From assembly GCF_017571525.1 (NCBI RefSeq), contig NZ_JAGETY010000007.1, positions 220,004-284,003 on the forward strand: DNA of 64,000 bases. The letters run 5' to 3'. The DNA comes from Hymenobacter sp. BT559 (GTDB lineage Bacteria > Bacteroidota > Bacteroidia > Cytophagales > Hymenobacteraceae). The notes beneath the pieces were generated by a model. It was not told the DNA's origin and made no database searches. It saw only the letters and a program-made list of their open reading frames with translations. Positions 1 to 8,457 of this stretch are shown in pieces (the first letter of the stretch is position 1; each line of letters starts with the position of its first letter). Position numbers and translations under genes: made by a program.

Positions 1-1
1 G

Positions 2-670
2 TCTGGACCACTCAGCGCCTGGGCCACGGGCCTGGCCCGGCCAGCCTTTCGGCTAAGCTGGGCGTTGCTGGTAGTGCTGCTATTTGGTGGCATGGTACCG
101 CTGGTGCCGGGCTTCTTTCTGTGGGTGCAGTCCCGCGAGGGGGCCGTGCTGGCCGACCCGCTGCTGCGCCTGCTGCCGCGCCACGACGTGGCTACGTCGG
201 TTTTTGTGCTTATGTATGGCGCTGTGCTGGTGGCGGTGGGGTGGCTCACGCGGCACCCGCAATTGTTTCTGCGTGGGCTCTGGGCCTATTTTATTTTGCT
301 GGTGCTGCGCATCGGCACCATTTGGCTGTGGGCGCTCAACCCACCGCTCGACCTGATACCCATGCCCGACCCATTCACGGCCTTTTTCTTTCATACTGCC
401 GCCAGCCAGGCCATTACGAAGGACTTGTTTTTTTCGGGGCACACGGCCACGGTGGCCATCCTGGCGCTGGCCGTGCGTGGCCGGGTGCTGCGCCCCGCCC
501 TGATGGTTGTGGCCGTGCTCATCGGGGTGCTAGTGCTGGTGCAGCGCGTGCACTACAGCTACGACGTGCTGGCGGCCCCGCTGTTTGCTTGGTTTGCCTA
601 CTGGCTGGCGGGCATCATTACGGCGCCGGCTATCAGGCCCGAGAAATGCCTGGCAGAAGAAATAGCGTAG
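2..670 (+). CDS. PAP2-family phosphatase, 5' partial
   Basis: The reading frame is open to the left edge of the window, so the start lies outside; TTG at 65 is only an internal candidate. The visible 222 residues hold several hydrophobic membrane segments. The signature KDLFFSGHTA, followed about 35 residues later by VHYSYDV, matches the histidine motifs of PAP2/sphingomyelin-synthase-like membrane phosphatases (family knowledge). The enzyme probably removes phosphate from, or transfers a head group to, a lipid phosphate at the inner membrane; the substrate cannot be read from sequence. It is followed by a hairpin terminator and is convergent with the MATE gene. Confidence 0.8.
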   Translation, partial: SGPLSAWATGLARPAFRLSWALLVVLLFGGMVPLVPGFFLWVQSREGAVLADPLLRLLPRHDVATSVFVLMYGAVLVAVGWLTRHPQLFLRGLWAYFILLVLRIGTIWLWALNPPLDLIPMPDPFTAFFFHTAASQAITKDLFFSGHTATVAILALAVRGRVLRPALMVVAVLIGVLVLVQRVHYSYDVLAAPLFAWFAYWLAGIITAPAIRPEKCLAEEIA

Positions 671-699
671 CTCCTTAGTAGCTGCCACGAAACTGACTG

Positions 700-733
700 A
701 AAGCCCGGTGCCGGAAGGTGCCCGGGCTTTTTG
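700..733 (+). terminator. Rho-independent terminator after the PAP2 gene
   Basis: AAAGCCCGG pairs with CCGGGCTTT around a short loop, and a run of T follows. It lies 30 bases after the PAP2 stop and before the convergent MATE stop. Confidence 0.7.
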
Positions 734-747
734 CTTGAAAAGCGGGG

Positions 748-2172
748 CTAGCTGGCATTGCCGTCGGGCGGCGACGCGGTAGCTACCTGTGGCCCCAGCG
801 GGTCGGCCAGGTCGCGGCCGTGCCAGTTGCCTTTCCAATACCAGAGGCCCGCCACTACTGAAATAAGCACATTGGCCACCACAAATGACCACCAGATGCC
901 CCGGAAGCCTAGTGCCGTGTGGTGCGATAAGTACCAGGCCACCGGAAACTGAAATACCCAGATGCCGGTGATGGTGAGCACCATGGCCGACAAGGTATTG
1001 CCCACGCCCCTGAACGCGCCCGACACCGTTTGCTGCACGCCCGTGAAGCACAAGCTAAGCGAGGCAATGCGCACAAACTCTACGGCCCGCTGCGATACCT
1101 CCTCATCGCCCTGCAAGAAGAAGCTCACCAGCGGCCGGGCTGCCAGCCAGATAAGCCCGCCCAGCACCAGCAACGTGGTGAAACTGACCCCTAGCGCATA
1201 ATTGGCGGTGCGCAGCGCACGGGGCAGATTGCGGGCGCCCACATTCTGGGCCACCAGCGTAGAGCAGGCCAGCGAGATGCCCAGCGCCGGAATAATGGCC
1301 AGCGCGATAATGCGCGAGCCGATGCCATAGGTAGCCAGCACCGCCGTGCCAAAGCCAGCCGCTAGGGTCGTGAGCATGGAAAGACCCAGCGCCCGCGCCG
1401 ACAAATCGACCGATGACGGCCCGCCCAGCCTGAAGATGCGGCGCATCAGGGCCCAGTCGGGCCGGAAGCCCTTAAAGGCGAGCTGAATGCCCGAGCGGCC
1501 CCGCAGCAGCACCGCTAGCCCGACTATTACGCTCAACACCTGCGTAATGAGCGTGGCCGCCGCCGTGCCCGCCACCCCCATGGCCGGTATCGGGCCCCAC
1601 CCATAAATAAAAAGCGGGTCGAGCCCGAAGTTGAGCGCGAGCGTGGCCAGGTTGATGTAAAGCGGAATCTTGACTTCGCCCACGCCCCGCATCAAGGCCT
1701 GAAACATGAGGAAGCCGAAGTTGAACGACAGGCCCCAGAACAGCACCTGCTGAAAGCGGTTGGCCTGCTCGAAAATGTCGGGGCCGGCCCCCATGAGGTG
1801 CAGAATGTAGGGCGAGGCCACGTGGGCACCCACCGTGAGCAGCAGGGCTAGCCCGGTGGTGAGCACCAACGCCTGGGCCGCCACGTGGTTGACCATCTTC
1901 AGGTGGCGCGCGCCAAAGTTCTGGGCCACTAGCACCGAGCCCGCCACCGAAAAACCCGACCCTAGCGCGATAAGCAGAAAACTGACTGGAAAGCTCACGG
2001 CCACTGCCGCCACGGCCCGGGCGCCGAGCTTGCCCACCCAAAAGGCATCGACGAGCTGGTAGCCGGTTTGCAGCAGGTTGCCAAATACAATGGGCCAGGC
2101 CAGCGCCAGCAGTGTTTTTAAAATAGGGCCTTGAGTGAGGGTCGGGCGGGCGCGGGTGGTGGGCGTCATCAT
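748..2172 (-). CDS. MATE family efflux transporter
   Basis: Inner-membrane antiporter of about 474 residues, the usual MATE length, with around twelve hydrophobic segments in two similar halves. The start of the first half (PIVFGNLLQTGYQLVDAFWV) and GLSFNFGFLMFQALMRGVGE are characteristic of the family. MATE proteins export cationic drugs or metabolites in exchange for Na+ or H+ (family knowledge); the substrate is unknown here. I chose ATG at 2172 over an upstream TTG at 2184. The gene has a single-gene layout: the terminator of the upstream SDR gene (2212-2248) separates the two. Confidence 0.92.
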   Translation of the reverse strand: MMTPTTRARPTLTQGPILKTLLALAWPIVFGNLLQTGYQLVDAFWVGKLGARAVAAVAVSFPVSFLLIALGSGFSVAGSVLVAQNFGARHLKMVNHVAAQALVLTTGLALLLTVGAHVASPYILHLMGAGPDIFEQANRFQQVLFWGLSFNFGFLMFQALMRGVGEVKIPLYINLATLALNFGLDPLFIYGWGPIPAMGVAGTAAATLITQVLSVIVGLAVLLRGRSGIQLAFKGFRPDWALMRRIFRLGGPSSVDLSARALGLSMLTTLAAGFGTAVLATYGIGSRIIALAIIPALGISLACSTLVAQNVGARNLPRALRTANYALGVSFTTLLVLGGLIWLAARPLVSFFLQGDEEVSQRAVEFVRIASLSLCFTGVQQTVSGAFRGVGNTLSAMVLTITGIWVFQFPVAWYLSHHTALGFRGIWWSFVVANVLISVVAGLWYWKGNWHGRDLADPLGPQVATASPPDGNAS

Positions 2173-2211
2173 GCTACCCGCCAATACGGCCAGCCCGGGC
2201 CAAGGGTATAC

Positions 2212-2248
2212 AAAAAACGGCTGAGGCAGTAGCTGCTGCCCCAGCCGT
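2212..2248 (-). terminator. Terminator of the SDR gene (minus strand)
   Basis: 13-base arms (2217-2229 and 2236-2248) pair with one mismatch. On the minus strand the stem is followed by TTTTTT, 30 bases past the SDR stop. Confidence 0.75.
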
Positions 2249-2277
2249 GGCGCTGTGCAACGTGCAGCCTGACGCGG

Positions 2278-3036
2278 CTATACCTGGGTCATGCCGCCGT
2301 CTACAAACAGCTCGGTGCCCGTGATAAAGCTGCTATCATCGGAGGCCAGAAACGTCACGGCCTTGGCTACTTCGTCGGCCTGGCCCATGCGGCCCAAGGG
2401 AATGCCCGCCATCATAAAGCCTTTCATGTGCTCGGCGGTGGCCGCATCGGGGGCTAGCCCGTTGAGGCCGGGCGTGTCGATGGGGCCGGGGCTAATGGCA
2501 TTGACCCGAATGCGACGGGCCTTCAGGTCGGCCGTCCAGGTGCGGGCAAACGAGCGCACGGCCGCCTTGGTAGCGCTGTACACGCTAAAGTTTTCGGTGC
2601 CCGTGCTGCCTGCGTTGGAAGACATGAGCACCACCGAAGCCCCATCGCGCAGCAGCGGCAAGGCCTTTTGCACCGTGAATAGCGTGCCTTTTACATTGAC
2701 GCCGAATTCTTTATCAAACTGTGCTTCGCTAATGCCGCCTAGCGGGGCAAACTCGCCGCCGCCTGCATTGGTGAACACGATGTCGAGGTGACCCTTCTCC
2801 TCCTTAATGCGAGCAAACAGCTGGTCGAGGTCAGGGAGGCTCGCCACGTCGCTGCGCACGCCGGTGGCCTGGCTGCCCAGTAGCTGCACGGCGGCATCGA
2901 GCTCGGCCTGGCGCCGCCCCGTGATAAATACGAAGGCCCCTTCGGCCACGAAACGCTGGGCCGTGGCCAGACCGATACCAGTAGTTCCGCCGGTGATGAG
3001 GGCTACTTTGCCGATGAGTTTCTGCGAGGTTTCCAT
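2278..3036 (-). CDS. SDR family oxidoreductase
   Basis: Classical short-chain dehydrogenase/reductase of 252 residues. It shows the Rossmann motif TGGTTGIG (15-22), NAG (90-92), a catalytic Ser at about 139-140 and YSATK with Tyr153 and Lys157. The C terminus ITGTELFVDGGMTQV is typical of the FabG-like branch. It probably reduces or oxidises a small carbonyl or alcohol with NAD(P)H in the cytoplasm. It is divergent from the HxlR-type regulator at 3173 across 136 bases that carry an inverted repeat. This arrangement is common for quinone- or aldehyde-responsive pairs and suggests HxlR control (inference). Confidence 0.9.
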   Translation of the reverse strand: METSQKLIGKVALITGGTTGIGLATAQRFVAEGAFVFITGRRQAELDAAVQLLGSQATGVRSDVASLPDLDQLFARIKEEKGHLDIVFTNAGGGEFAPLGGISEAQFDKEFGVNVKGTLFTVQKALPLLRDGASVVLMSSNAGSTGTENFSVYSATKAAVRSFARTWTADLKARRIRVNAISPGPIDTPGLNGLAPDAATAEHMKGFMMAGIPLGRMGQADEVAKAVTFLASDDSSFITGTELFVDGGMTQV

Positions 3037-3092
3037 ATGAAGAACCTGGGTTTTAGGAATGGTTTCGGCAAGGAACCATCGTTAGTCACCCC

Positions 3093-3146
3093 TGGTTACT
3101 AATGTTCATCATTTAGCCGCACAAACTGGTTACCCATTCGTAACCA
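3093..3146. promoter_or_regulatory. Candidate HxlR operator in the divergent intergenic region
   Basis: A perfect inverted repeat TGGTTAC (3127-3133), six-base spacer, GTAACCA (3140-3146) lies 26 bases before the HxlR start. A third copy of TGGTTAC occurs at 3093-3099. Placement between divergent genes suggests an autoregulatory operator; this is inference. Confidence 0.45.
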
Positions 3147-3172
3147 TCAGTTTAGTACTCCTGCCCACTGCT

Positions 3173-3508
3173 ATGCGTGACCCGGCTTTTAGCACTTCTG
3201 CCTGCCCCATGACCCGCACCATGAGCGTGCTGGGCGGCAAGTGGAAACCCATTATTATTGCCAACCTGGCTCGCCGCCGGCGCTTTGGCCAGCTAGCCCA
3301 GCGTATGCCGCTCATCTCGCGCAAGGTGCTTACCGAGCAGCTTAAGGAGCTGGAAGAAGACGGCATTGTGCGCCGTGAGGCATTTGCCGAGCTGCCGCCC
3401 CGCGTCGAGTATTCGCTCACTGAGCACGGCGCGGCGCTGCTGCCCATTCTCGACCAGCTAGCCTCCTGGCACGGCGTGGGGCTGGGCGAGTGCCTGTATA
3501 AGGCATAA
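3173..3508 (+). CDS. HxlR/YodB-type winged-helix regulator
   Basis: Small 111-residue DNA-binding protein. MSVLGGKWKPIIIANL opens the HxlR domain, and SRKVLTEQLKELEEDGIV is the recognition helix and wing region. Cys11 sits just before the domain (ACPM), the position of the redox-sensing cysteine in YodB/HypR-type members (family knowledge). It may therefore sense electrophiles or oxidants and control the divergent SDR gene (inference). The start ATG is clear, and no other ORF in the region competes. Confidence 0.88.
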   Translation: MRDPAFSTSACPMTRTMSVLGGKWKPIIIANLARRRRFGQLAQRMPLISRKVLTEQLKELEEDGIVRREAFAELPPRVEYSLTEHGAALLPILDQLASWHGVGLGECLYKA

Positions 3509-3572
3509 CCTGCGCCGCCTAATTGGGGTACACCCTAGCCATACCAGCCCGGCCCCGCCGGTGTTCCCCTTC

Positions 3573-5357
3573 ATGATTAAGCACACCTATGACATGGGCG
3601 TGGTCGGCAACTGCGCCTTCCTGGCCCTCATCGGCACCGACACGGCCGTGCGCTGGCTCTGCTGGCCGCGCTTCGATAGCAGCTTTGTGTTCGGGCCCCT
3701 GCTCGACGAGCAAAAGGGTGGCGAATGCAGCTTGCGTCCGGTGGCGCCGGGGTTTACCTCGCACCAGTACTACGTGCAGAATACCAACGTATTGTGCACC
3801 GAGATTACGGCCGCCGACGGCAGCTACCGCGTCACCGACTTTGCCCCTCGCTTTCTGCAATACGAGCGCTACTACAAGCCGCTCATGTTTATCCGCAAGA
3901 TTGAGCCCCTGGCGGGCACGCCCCGCATTCGGGCGGTGGTGCGCCCGGTGGGCCGCTACGGCGAGCTGGAGCTCACGCGCCGCCGCAGCTCCAACCACAT
4001 CGCCTTTCTGGGACTGGAGGAGGAAATTCGCCTCACTACCAACATCCCGCTCACCTACGTGCTCGACGAGGAAGACTTCGTGCTCAATGAGACCAAGTAC
4101 CTCGTGCTCACCTACGGCGCGCCGCTGGAAGCGCCGCTCGAAAGCACGGCCGAGCGCTTCCTCACCAGCACGCTGGCCTACTGGCGCAGCTGGGTGAAAA
4201 GCACCAGCATCAGCAATTTTCACCAGGCGCAGGTTATTCGCTCGGCGCTAGCCCTCAAAATTCACCAGTACGAAGACACGGGGGCTATCATTGCGGCCAG
4301 CACCACCAGCCTGCCCGAAGCGCCCGGTAGTACCCGCAACTGGGACTACCGTTTCTGCTGGATGCGCGACACGTACTACATCCTCACGGCCTTCAACAAC
4401 ATCGGCCACTCCGAGGAGCTGGAGCGGTACTTTCACTTCATCGCCAACATCTCGACCAAAGTCAAGGATAAATACCAGCCGCTCTACAGCATTGGGGGGC
4501 AAAGTATGCTCACCGAAACCGAGCTGCCCCTGGCCGGCTACCTCGGCGACCAGCCGGTGCGCATCGGCAACGATGCCTACACGCACATTCAAAACGACGT
4601 GTATGGCCAGGTGCTGGTGGCGTTGCTGCCGCTTTACATCGACTGCCGCTTTCAGGACCCTAGCCAGCCCACGCCGCTAGCCCTCGTCACGGAGTCGCTG
4701 CGCCTCATCGAGGCCACCATGGACCAGCCCGACGCTGGCCTCTGGGAGTTTCGCCACATTGCCCAGCGGCACTGCTACACCTACCTCTTTCACTGGGCCG
4801 GCAGCCATGCTGCCCTGCAAGTAGCCCGCCGCCTCGGCGATGAAGGCCTGGCCGCCAAAGCGAGCCACTTGCTAGAGCTGGCCGAAGACCGCATCGAGCA
4901 GTGCTTCGATAAAGAACGCGGCGTTTACACCAACGCCATCGGCTCTACGGACCTGGACGCCAGCACCATTCAGCTCATTACTATGGGCTACCTCGACCCC
5001 GCCTCGGAGCGCGCTCAGCACCACCTCGTGGAGCTCGAAAAGGAGCTGATGACGCCCGAAGGCCTGTTCTACCGCTACCGCCACCCCGACGACTTTGGCA
5101 CACCCGAAACGACCTTCCTTATCTGCTCTTTCTGGTACGTGGAGGCCCTGGCCTGCGTCGGCCGCCTCGACGAGGCCGTGGCCGAGTTTGAGCAGCTCAT
5201 CACCTACACCAACCATCTCGGCCTGCTCAGCGAAGACGTGGACGCTAAAACCGGCTCGCAGTGGGGCAATTTCCCGCAGGCGTATAGCCACGTGGGGCTG
5301 GTAAACGCAGCATATCGCATCGCCAAAAAGATGGATAAGCCCAACTTCGTGGACTAG
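3573..5357 (+). CDS. GH15 glycoside hydrolase (glucoamylase/trehalase type)
   Basis: Cytoplasmic (no signal peptide) alpha-glucosidic hydrolase of 594 residues, the normal length for the bacterial GH15 group. An N-terminal beta domain is followed by the (alpha/alpha)6 barrel, with NWDYRFCWMRD at about 256-266. GLWEFR (about 389-394) carries the likely general acid Glu, and GNFPQAYSH (about 565-573) marks the second catalytic segment. Family members cleave glucose from maltodextrin, or in actinobacteria hydrolyse trehalose. Its tail-to-tail position with the trehalose-6-phosphate synthase/phosphatase gene favours trehalose turnover (inference). ATG at 3573 is chosen; GTG at 3561 would add four residues. 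Confidence 0.9.
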   Translation: MIKHTYDMGVVGNCAFLALIGTDTAVRWLCWPRFDSSFVFGPLLDEQKGGECSLRPVAPGFTSHQYYVQNTNVLCTEITAADGSYRVTDFAPRFLQYERYYKPLMFIRKIEPLAGTPRIRAVVRPVGRYGELELTRRRSSNHIAFLGLEEEIRLTTNIPLTYVLDEEDFVLNETKYLVLTYGAPLEAPLESTAERFLTSTLAYWRSWVKSTSISNFHQAQVIRSALALKIHQYEDTGAIIAASTTSLPEAPGSTRNWDYRFCWMRDTYYILTAFNNIGHSEELERYFHFIANISTKVKDKYQPLYSIGGQSMLTETELPLAGYLGDQPVRIGNDAYTHIQNDVYGQVLVALLPLYIDCRFQDPSQPTPLALVTESLRLIEATMDQPDAGLWEFRHIAQRHCYTYLFHWAGSHAALQVARRLGDEGLAAKASHLLELAEDRIEQCFDKERGVYTNAIGSTDLDASTIQLITMGYLDPASERAQHHLVELEKELMTPEGLFYRYRHPDDFGTPETTFLICSFWYVEALACVGRLDEAVAEFEQLITYTNHLGLLSEDVDAKTGSQWGNFPQAYSHVGLVNAAYRIAKKMDKPNFVD

Positions 5358-5379
5358 CGCACGCGCCACGGCCAATATA

Positions 5380-5442
5380 AAAACAGGTCAGCCTCAGCAA
5401 GAAAACTATAACTAGGGTTTCTTGCTGAGGCTGACCTGTTTT
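5380..5442. terminator. Bidirectional terminator with 25-base perfect arms
   Basis: 5380-5404 and 5418-5442 are exact reverse complements of 25 bases around a 13-base loop. The arms begin with AAAA and end with TTTT, so the hairpin can terminate both the GH15 gene and the convergent trehalose gene. Confidence 0.85.
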
Positions 5443-5457
5443 CGTAAAAGCCGATAG

Positions 5458-7635
5458 CTACCCTATCAGCTTGCGCAGCAGCTGGCGCACCTGGGCTGGC
5501 GAGCCGATGTTGAAGCGGGCTAGCGAGCGGGCGCCGGTGCCCACGCGTACCGAGTAGGCTGTGGGCGGCAGGGCCCGGAAGGTGTCCTCGTCGGTGCGGT
5601 CGTCGCCGAGGGCCAGCATAAAGTCGCTCGGGTATTGCTCTATCCAGCGAGCGGCGGCGGTGCCTTTGTTCACGCCCGCATTCTTGATTTCGAGCACCTT
5701 ATTGCCCTCCATTACCTGCAGGTCGGTATTGGCCGTCATAAAGGAAAGGTGGCTCATCAGCTCGCGGGCGCGCTCAATGCCCAGGTCGGTATCGGCGCGG
5801 CGGTAGTGCCACACCAGCGAGTAATCTTTTTCCTCGATAAATGCCCCCGGCGTACGGGCCACGTATAGCTCCAGTACCGGGCGCAGGTCGCGCTTCCAGT
5901 CGGCGCGCAGCTGCCCAAAGAGCTGCCACTCGCCCCCGGCCGTGCGCAGCCACACGCCATGCTCGGCAATAAAATCGATGGGCAAGTGGCCTAGCCACTT
6001 TTCCAGCGTCTGGTGGTCGCGCCCGCTAATGATGACGACGCGCGTATTGGGCAGTTCGGTGAGGGAGCGTAGTAGCAGGCGTAGCTCCTGGTCGGGCTCG
6101 GCGCGCTGCGGGTTGGGGTTAAACCCTACCAGCGTGCCATCATAGTCGAGTAGGATGATGCGTTGGCTAGCCCCCCGAAAATCGGCCAATAGCTGCGTAG
6201 TGGTCGCCTCGTCGAGCATTTCGGTGGCTAGCGTATGCTGCTTCATCTTGGTGTAAGCCAATTGATTCATGAAAAGGCGCGTCCACGAAAAGACGTTATA
6301 ACGCTTCACCAGTGCCTGCATGGCGCTCAGGCGAGTCTGTTGTTCTTCTTCGGGCATTACCAAGGCATCGTGCATGGCCTCGGCCAGCTGGCTCATATCG
6401 GTGGGGTTGATAATGAGGGCGTCGGACAGCTCGCGGGCTGCGCCGGCCCGCTCGCTCAGGATGAGCACGCCGCGCTGGTCGCCCTTGCTGGCGATATACT
6501 CCTTGGCCACGAGGTTCATGCCGTCGCGCATGGGCGTTACCAGCGCCACTTCGGCCAGGTGGTAAAGCGCCGTTAGCTCCTCCAGCGGCAGCGAGCGGTA
6601 GAAATACAGAATCGGGTTCCAGCTGATGGTGCGGTACTGGGCATTGAGGCGGCCCACCAGCTCATCAATTTCCTCCTTCAACGCCGCATACTGGGGCACT
6701 TGGTCGCGGGAGGGCACTACCAGCATTATCAGGCTCACCTGCCCCTGCCACTCGGGGTAGCGCTGCAAGAGCAAATCAAACGCCCGCAGCCGCTGGGCAA
6801 TGCCCTTGGTATAGTCGAGCCGGTCGATGCTAAGAATCACGCGGGTGTCGCGTAGCGCTTCGCGGTATTCGGCCTCATGCTGCTGCGCCTCTTTCGAAAC
6901 GGCCGCCTGGGCATAGCGCTCGTAGTCAATTCCCATTGGAAAAGCATCGACGCGCACCGAGCGATTGGGCGTTTCAATCTGCCCGTTCTGCGCCGGCAGC
7001 CCTAGCAGATGGGTCACGGCGCTCAGAAAGTGCCGCATGTAGCCAAAGGTGTGAAAGCCGATGAGGTCGGCCCCTAGCATGCCGCGCAGCAGCTCGGTGC
7101 GCCAGGGCAGCACCCGTATTAGCTCCTGCGATGGAAACGGGATGTGCAGGAAGAAGCCAATTGTGGCCTCGGGCCGCGCCTGCCGCAGTAGCTCGGGCAG
7201 CAGTAGCAGCTGGTAGTCGTGTACCCAGATGGTGTCCTCGGGGCCGGCCTGGGCTAGCACGGCCTGGCAAAATTTCTGGTTTACTGCTACGTAGGCCTCC
7301 CAATGCGTCTGCTCATAGGTGGCAAACTCGCTGAAATAGTGGAAGGTAGGCCACAACGTCGAGTTGCTAAATCCTTCGTAGAAGTCGCGAATTTCGTCCT
7401 CAGTCAAAAACACCGGCGCCATGTTGTCGTCGCGCAGCTCATCCTTAATGTGCTGTTCCTCACCTTCATCTTGCACAAACAGTCCCGGCCAGCCTATCCA
7501 GAGGTTATCGCCCTGCCGGTAAATAGAGCCCAGGCCAGTGGCTAGCCCCCCTTCACTAGGCTGGAAGGTGAGGCCGTCATCGGTGCGCAGAACTTTGGTA
7601 GGGAGGCGGTTCGAAACGATTAACGTGCGGGGCAT
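5458..7635 (-). CDS. Bifunctional trehalose-6-phosphate synthase/phosphatase (OtsA-OtsB fusion)
   Basis: A 725-residue fusion that makes trehalose from UDP-glucose and glucose-6-phosphate in two steps. Residues 1-470 are the GT20 synthase: GGLATGL (29-35), WVHDYQLLLLPELL (137-150), DRLDYTKGI (271-279) and GMNLVAKEY (372-380). Residues 490-725 are the HAD phosphatase: LLDYDGT (495-501, nucleophile Asp497), SGRD (537-540), and GDDRTDED (677-684), which binds Mg2+. Both halves appear intact. Such fusions are known in Bacteroidota and eukaryotes. Trehalose protects against desiccation and osmotic stress, and the convergent GH15 gene may be the degradative partner. Confidence 0.95.
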   Translation of the reverse strand: MPRTLIVSNRLPTKVLRTDDGLTFQPSEGGLATGLGSIYRQGDNLWIGWPGLFVQDEGEEQHIKDELRDDNMAPVFLTEDEIRDFYEGFSNSTLWPTFHYFSEFATYEQTHWEAYVAVNQKFCQAVLAQAGPEDTIWVHDYQLLLLPELLRQARPEATIGFFLHIPFPSQELIRVLPWRTELLRGMLGADLIGFHTFGYMRHFLSAVTHLLGLPAQNGQIETPNRSVRVDAFPMGIDYERYAQAAVSKEAQQHEAEYREALRDTRVILSIDRLDYTKGIAQRLRAFDLLLQRYPEWQGQVSLIMLVVPSRDQVPQYAALKEEIDELVGRLNAQYRTISWNPILYFYRSLPLEELTALYHLAEVALVTPMRDGMNLVAKEYIASKGDQRGVLILSERAGAARELSDALIINPTDMSQLAEAMHDALVMPEEEQQTRLSAMQALVKRYNVFSWTRLFMNQLAYTKMKQHTLATEMLDEATTTQLLADFRGASQRIILLDYDGTLVGFNPNPQRAEPDQELRLLLRSLTELPNTRVVIISGRDHQTLEKWLGHLPIDFIAEHGVWLRTAGGEWQLFGQLRADWKRDLRPVLELYVARTPGAFIEEKDYSLVWHYRRADTDLGIERARELMSHLSFMTANTDLQVMEGNKVLEIKNAGVNKGTAAARWIEQYPSDFMLALGDDRTDEDTFRALPPTAYSVRVGTGARSLARFNIGSPAQVRQLLRKLIG

Positions 7636-7719
7636 AGGCCATGAGCGGATGGTGAACCCCTAGGAATACGCAGTTTTTGCCTAAAGAGTCCGGATTCCGC
7701 TCAGAATTGCCCGCTTAGC

Positions 7720-8253
7720 TTAGCGCTGCACTTCGTATTTCCGCTTGATAAAGTCGAGCATCTCGCGCACGTGCTCATCGGTTTTGTTGGCCTCAATTTT
7801 CCAGAGCGCTTCTATCAGCAGCAGCAGCAGGCGGGTTTCCTTGTCGGGCTCGGGGTACCCTAGCTGCTCGAACGCCGCGCGCAGCCGTGCCGGCACTGGG
7901 CGCATAAAGCGCTCGTGCTGCTGCTGGGCCGTTTCGTAGTCGGCCAGCCGGTATTGCAGCTTCCAGAAGTGCGGCTCTTCCAGCACCATCTTATAGGGCA
8001 GGTCGATGACGCTGTGAATGAAGGTAAGCGGGTCGGTTTCGAGCAAGCCGCCGCGGTTGTGCTCGATGATGCGCTGGTAGCCGCTCTTAATAATAAAGTC
8101 GAGCAACTGGTCTTTCGAGCCGAAGTGCTTGAAAATAAGGGCTTCCGAAACACCGGCAGCCTTGGCAATCTGTTGGGTTGAGGTATTCTCAAACCCTTTA
8201 TCCCCAAACAGTTGCAGCGCCACATTGGCAATGTGTTGGCGGCGGGTAATCAT
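7720..8253 (-). CDS. TetR/AcrR family transcriptional regulator
   Basis: A 177-residue one-component regulator. The N-terminal helix-turn-helix covers about residues 27-46 (QQIAKAAGVSEALIFKHFGS), a clear TetR signature, and the remainder is an all-helical ligand domain of unknown specificity. It lies 84 bases upstream of the otsA-otsB fusion in the same direction, but nothing shows that it controls it. A nested inverted repeat at 8285-8337 upstream of its start could be its own operator. Confidence 0.9.
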   Translation of the reverse strand: MITRRQHIANVALQLFGDKGFENTSTQQIAKAAGVSEALIFKHFGSKDQLLDFIIKSGYQRIIEHNRGGLLETDPLTFIHSVIDLPYKMVLEEPHFWKLQYRLADYETAQQQHERFMRPVPARLRAAFEQLGYPEPDKETRLLLLLIEALWKIEANKTDEHVREMLDFIKRKYEVQR

Positions 8254-8284
8254 AAGCGGTGGGGTGGAGCTGGGGGGAGCTCAG

Positions 8285-8337
8285 AATGAAGTACAAAGTT
8301 CGGGCATAATCGCTGTATCAACAGCGAAAACTTCATT
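8285..8337. promoter_or_regulatory. Nested inverted repeat upstream of tetR-type gene
   Basis: The perfect palindrome CGCTGT-ATCA-ACAGCG (8311-8326) lies inside a wider pair AATGAAGT (8285-8292) and ACTTCATT (8330-8337). It sits 32-84 bases before the regulator start. The inner 16 bases have the size of a TetR operator. Function is inferred from position only. Confidence 0.4.
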
Positions 8338-8376
8338 TTATTCCCGTTACGGTGGCTTAGCAGCCAGCTAAAAAGA

Positions 8377-8411
8377 AACCGGCCGATTTGGGAATACCAA
8401 ATCGGCCGGTT
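8377..8411 (-). terminator. Hairpin with 15-base perfect arms, minus-strand T-run
   Basis: 8377-8391 and 8397-8411 are exact reverse complements with a five-base loop. On the minus strand the stem is followed by TCTTTTT, so it would stop leftward transcription coming from the repeat array or from the SDR gene beyond it. Confidence 0.7.
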
Positions 8412-8457
8412 GGAAAACTTTCAAACTCTGCCAGGCCGGGGCGGGGCAGATATTCAC

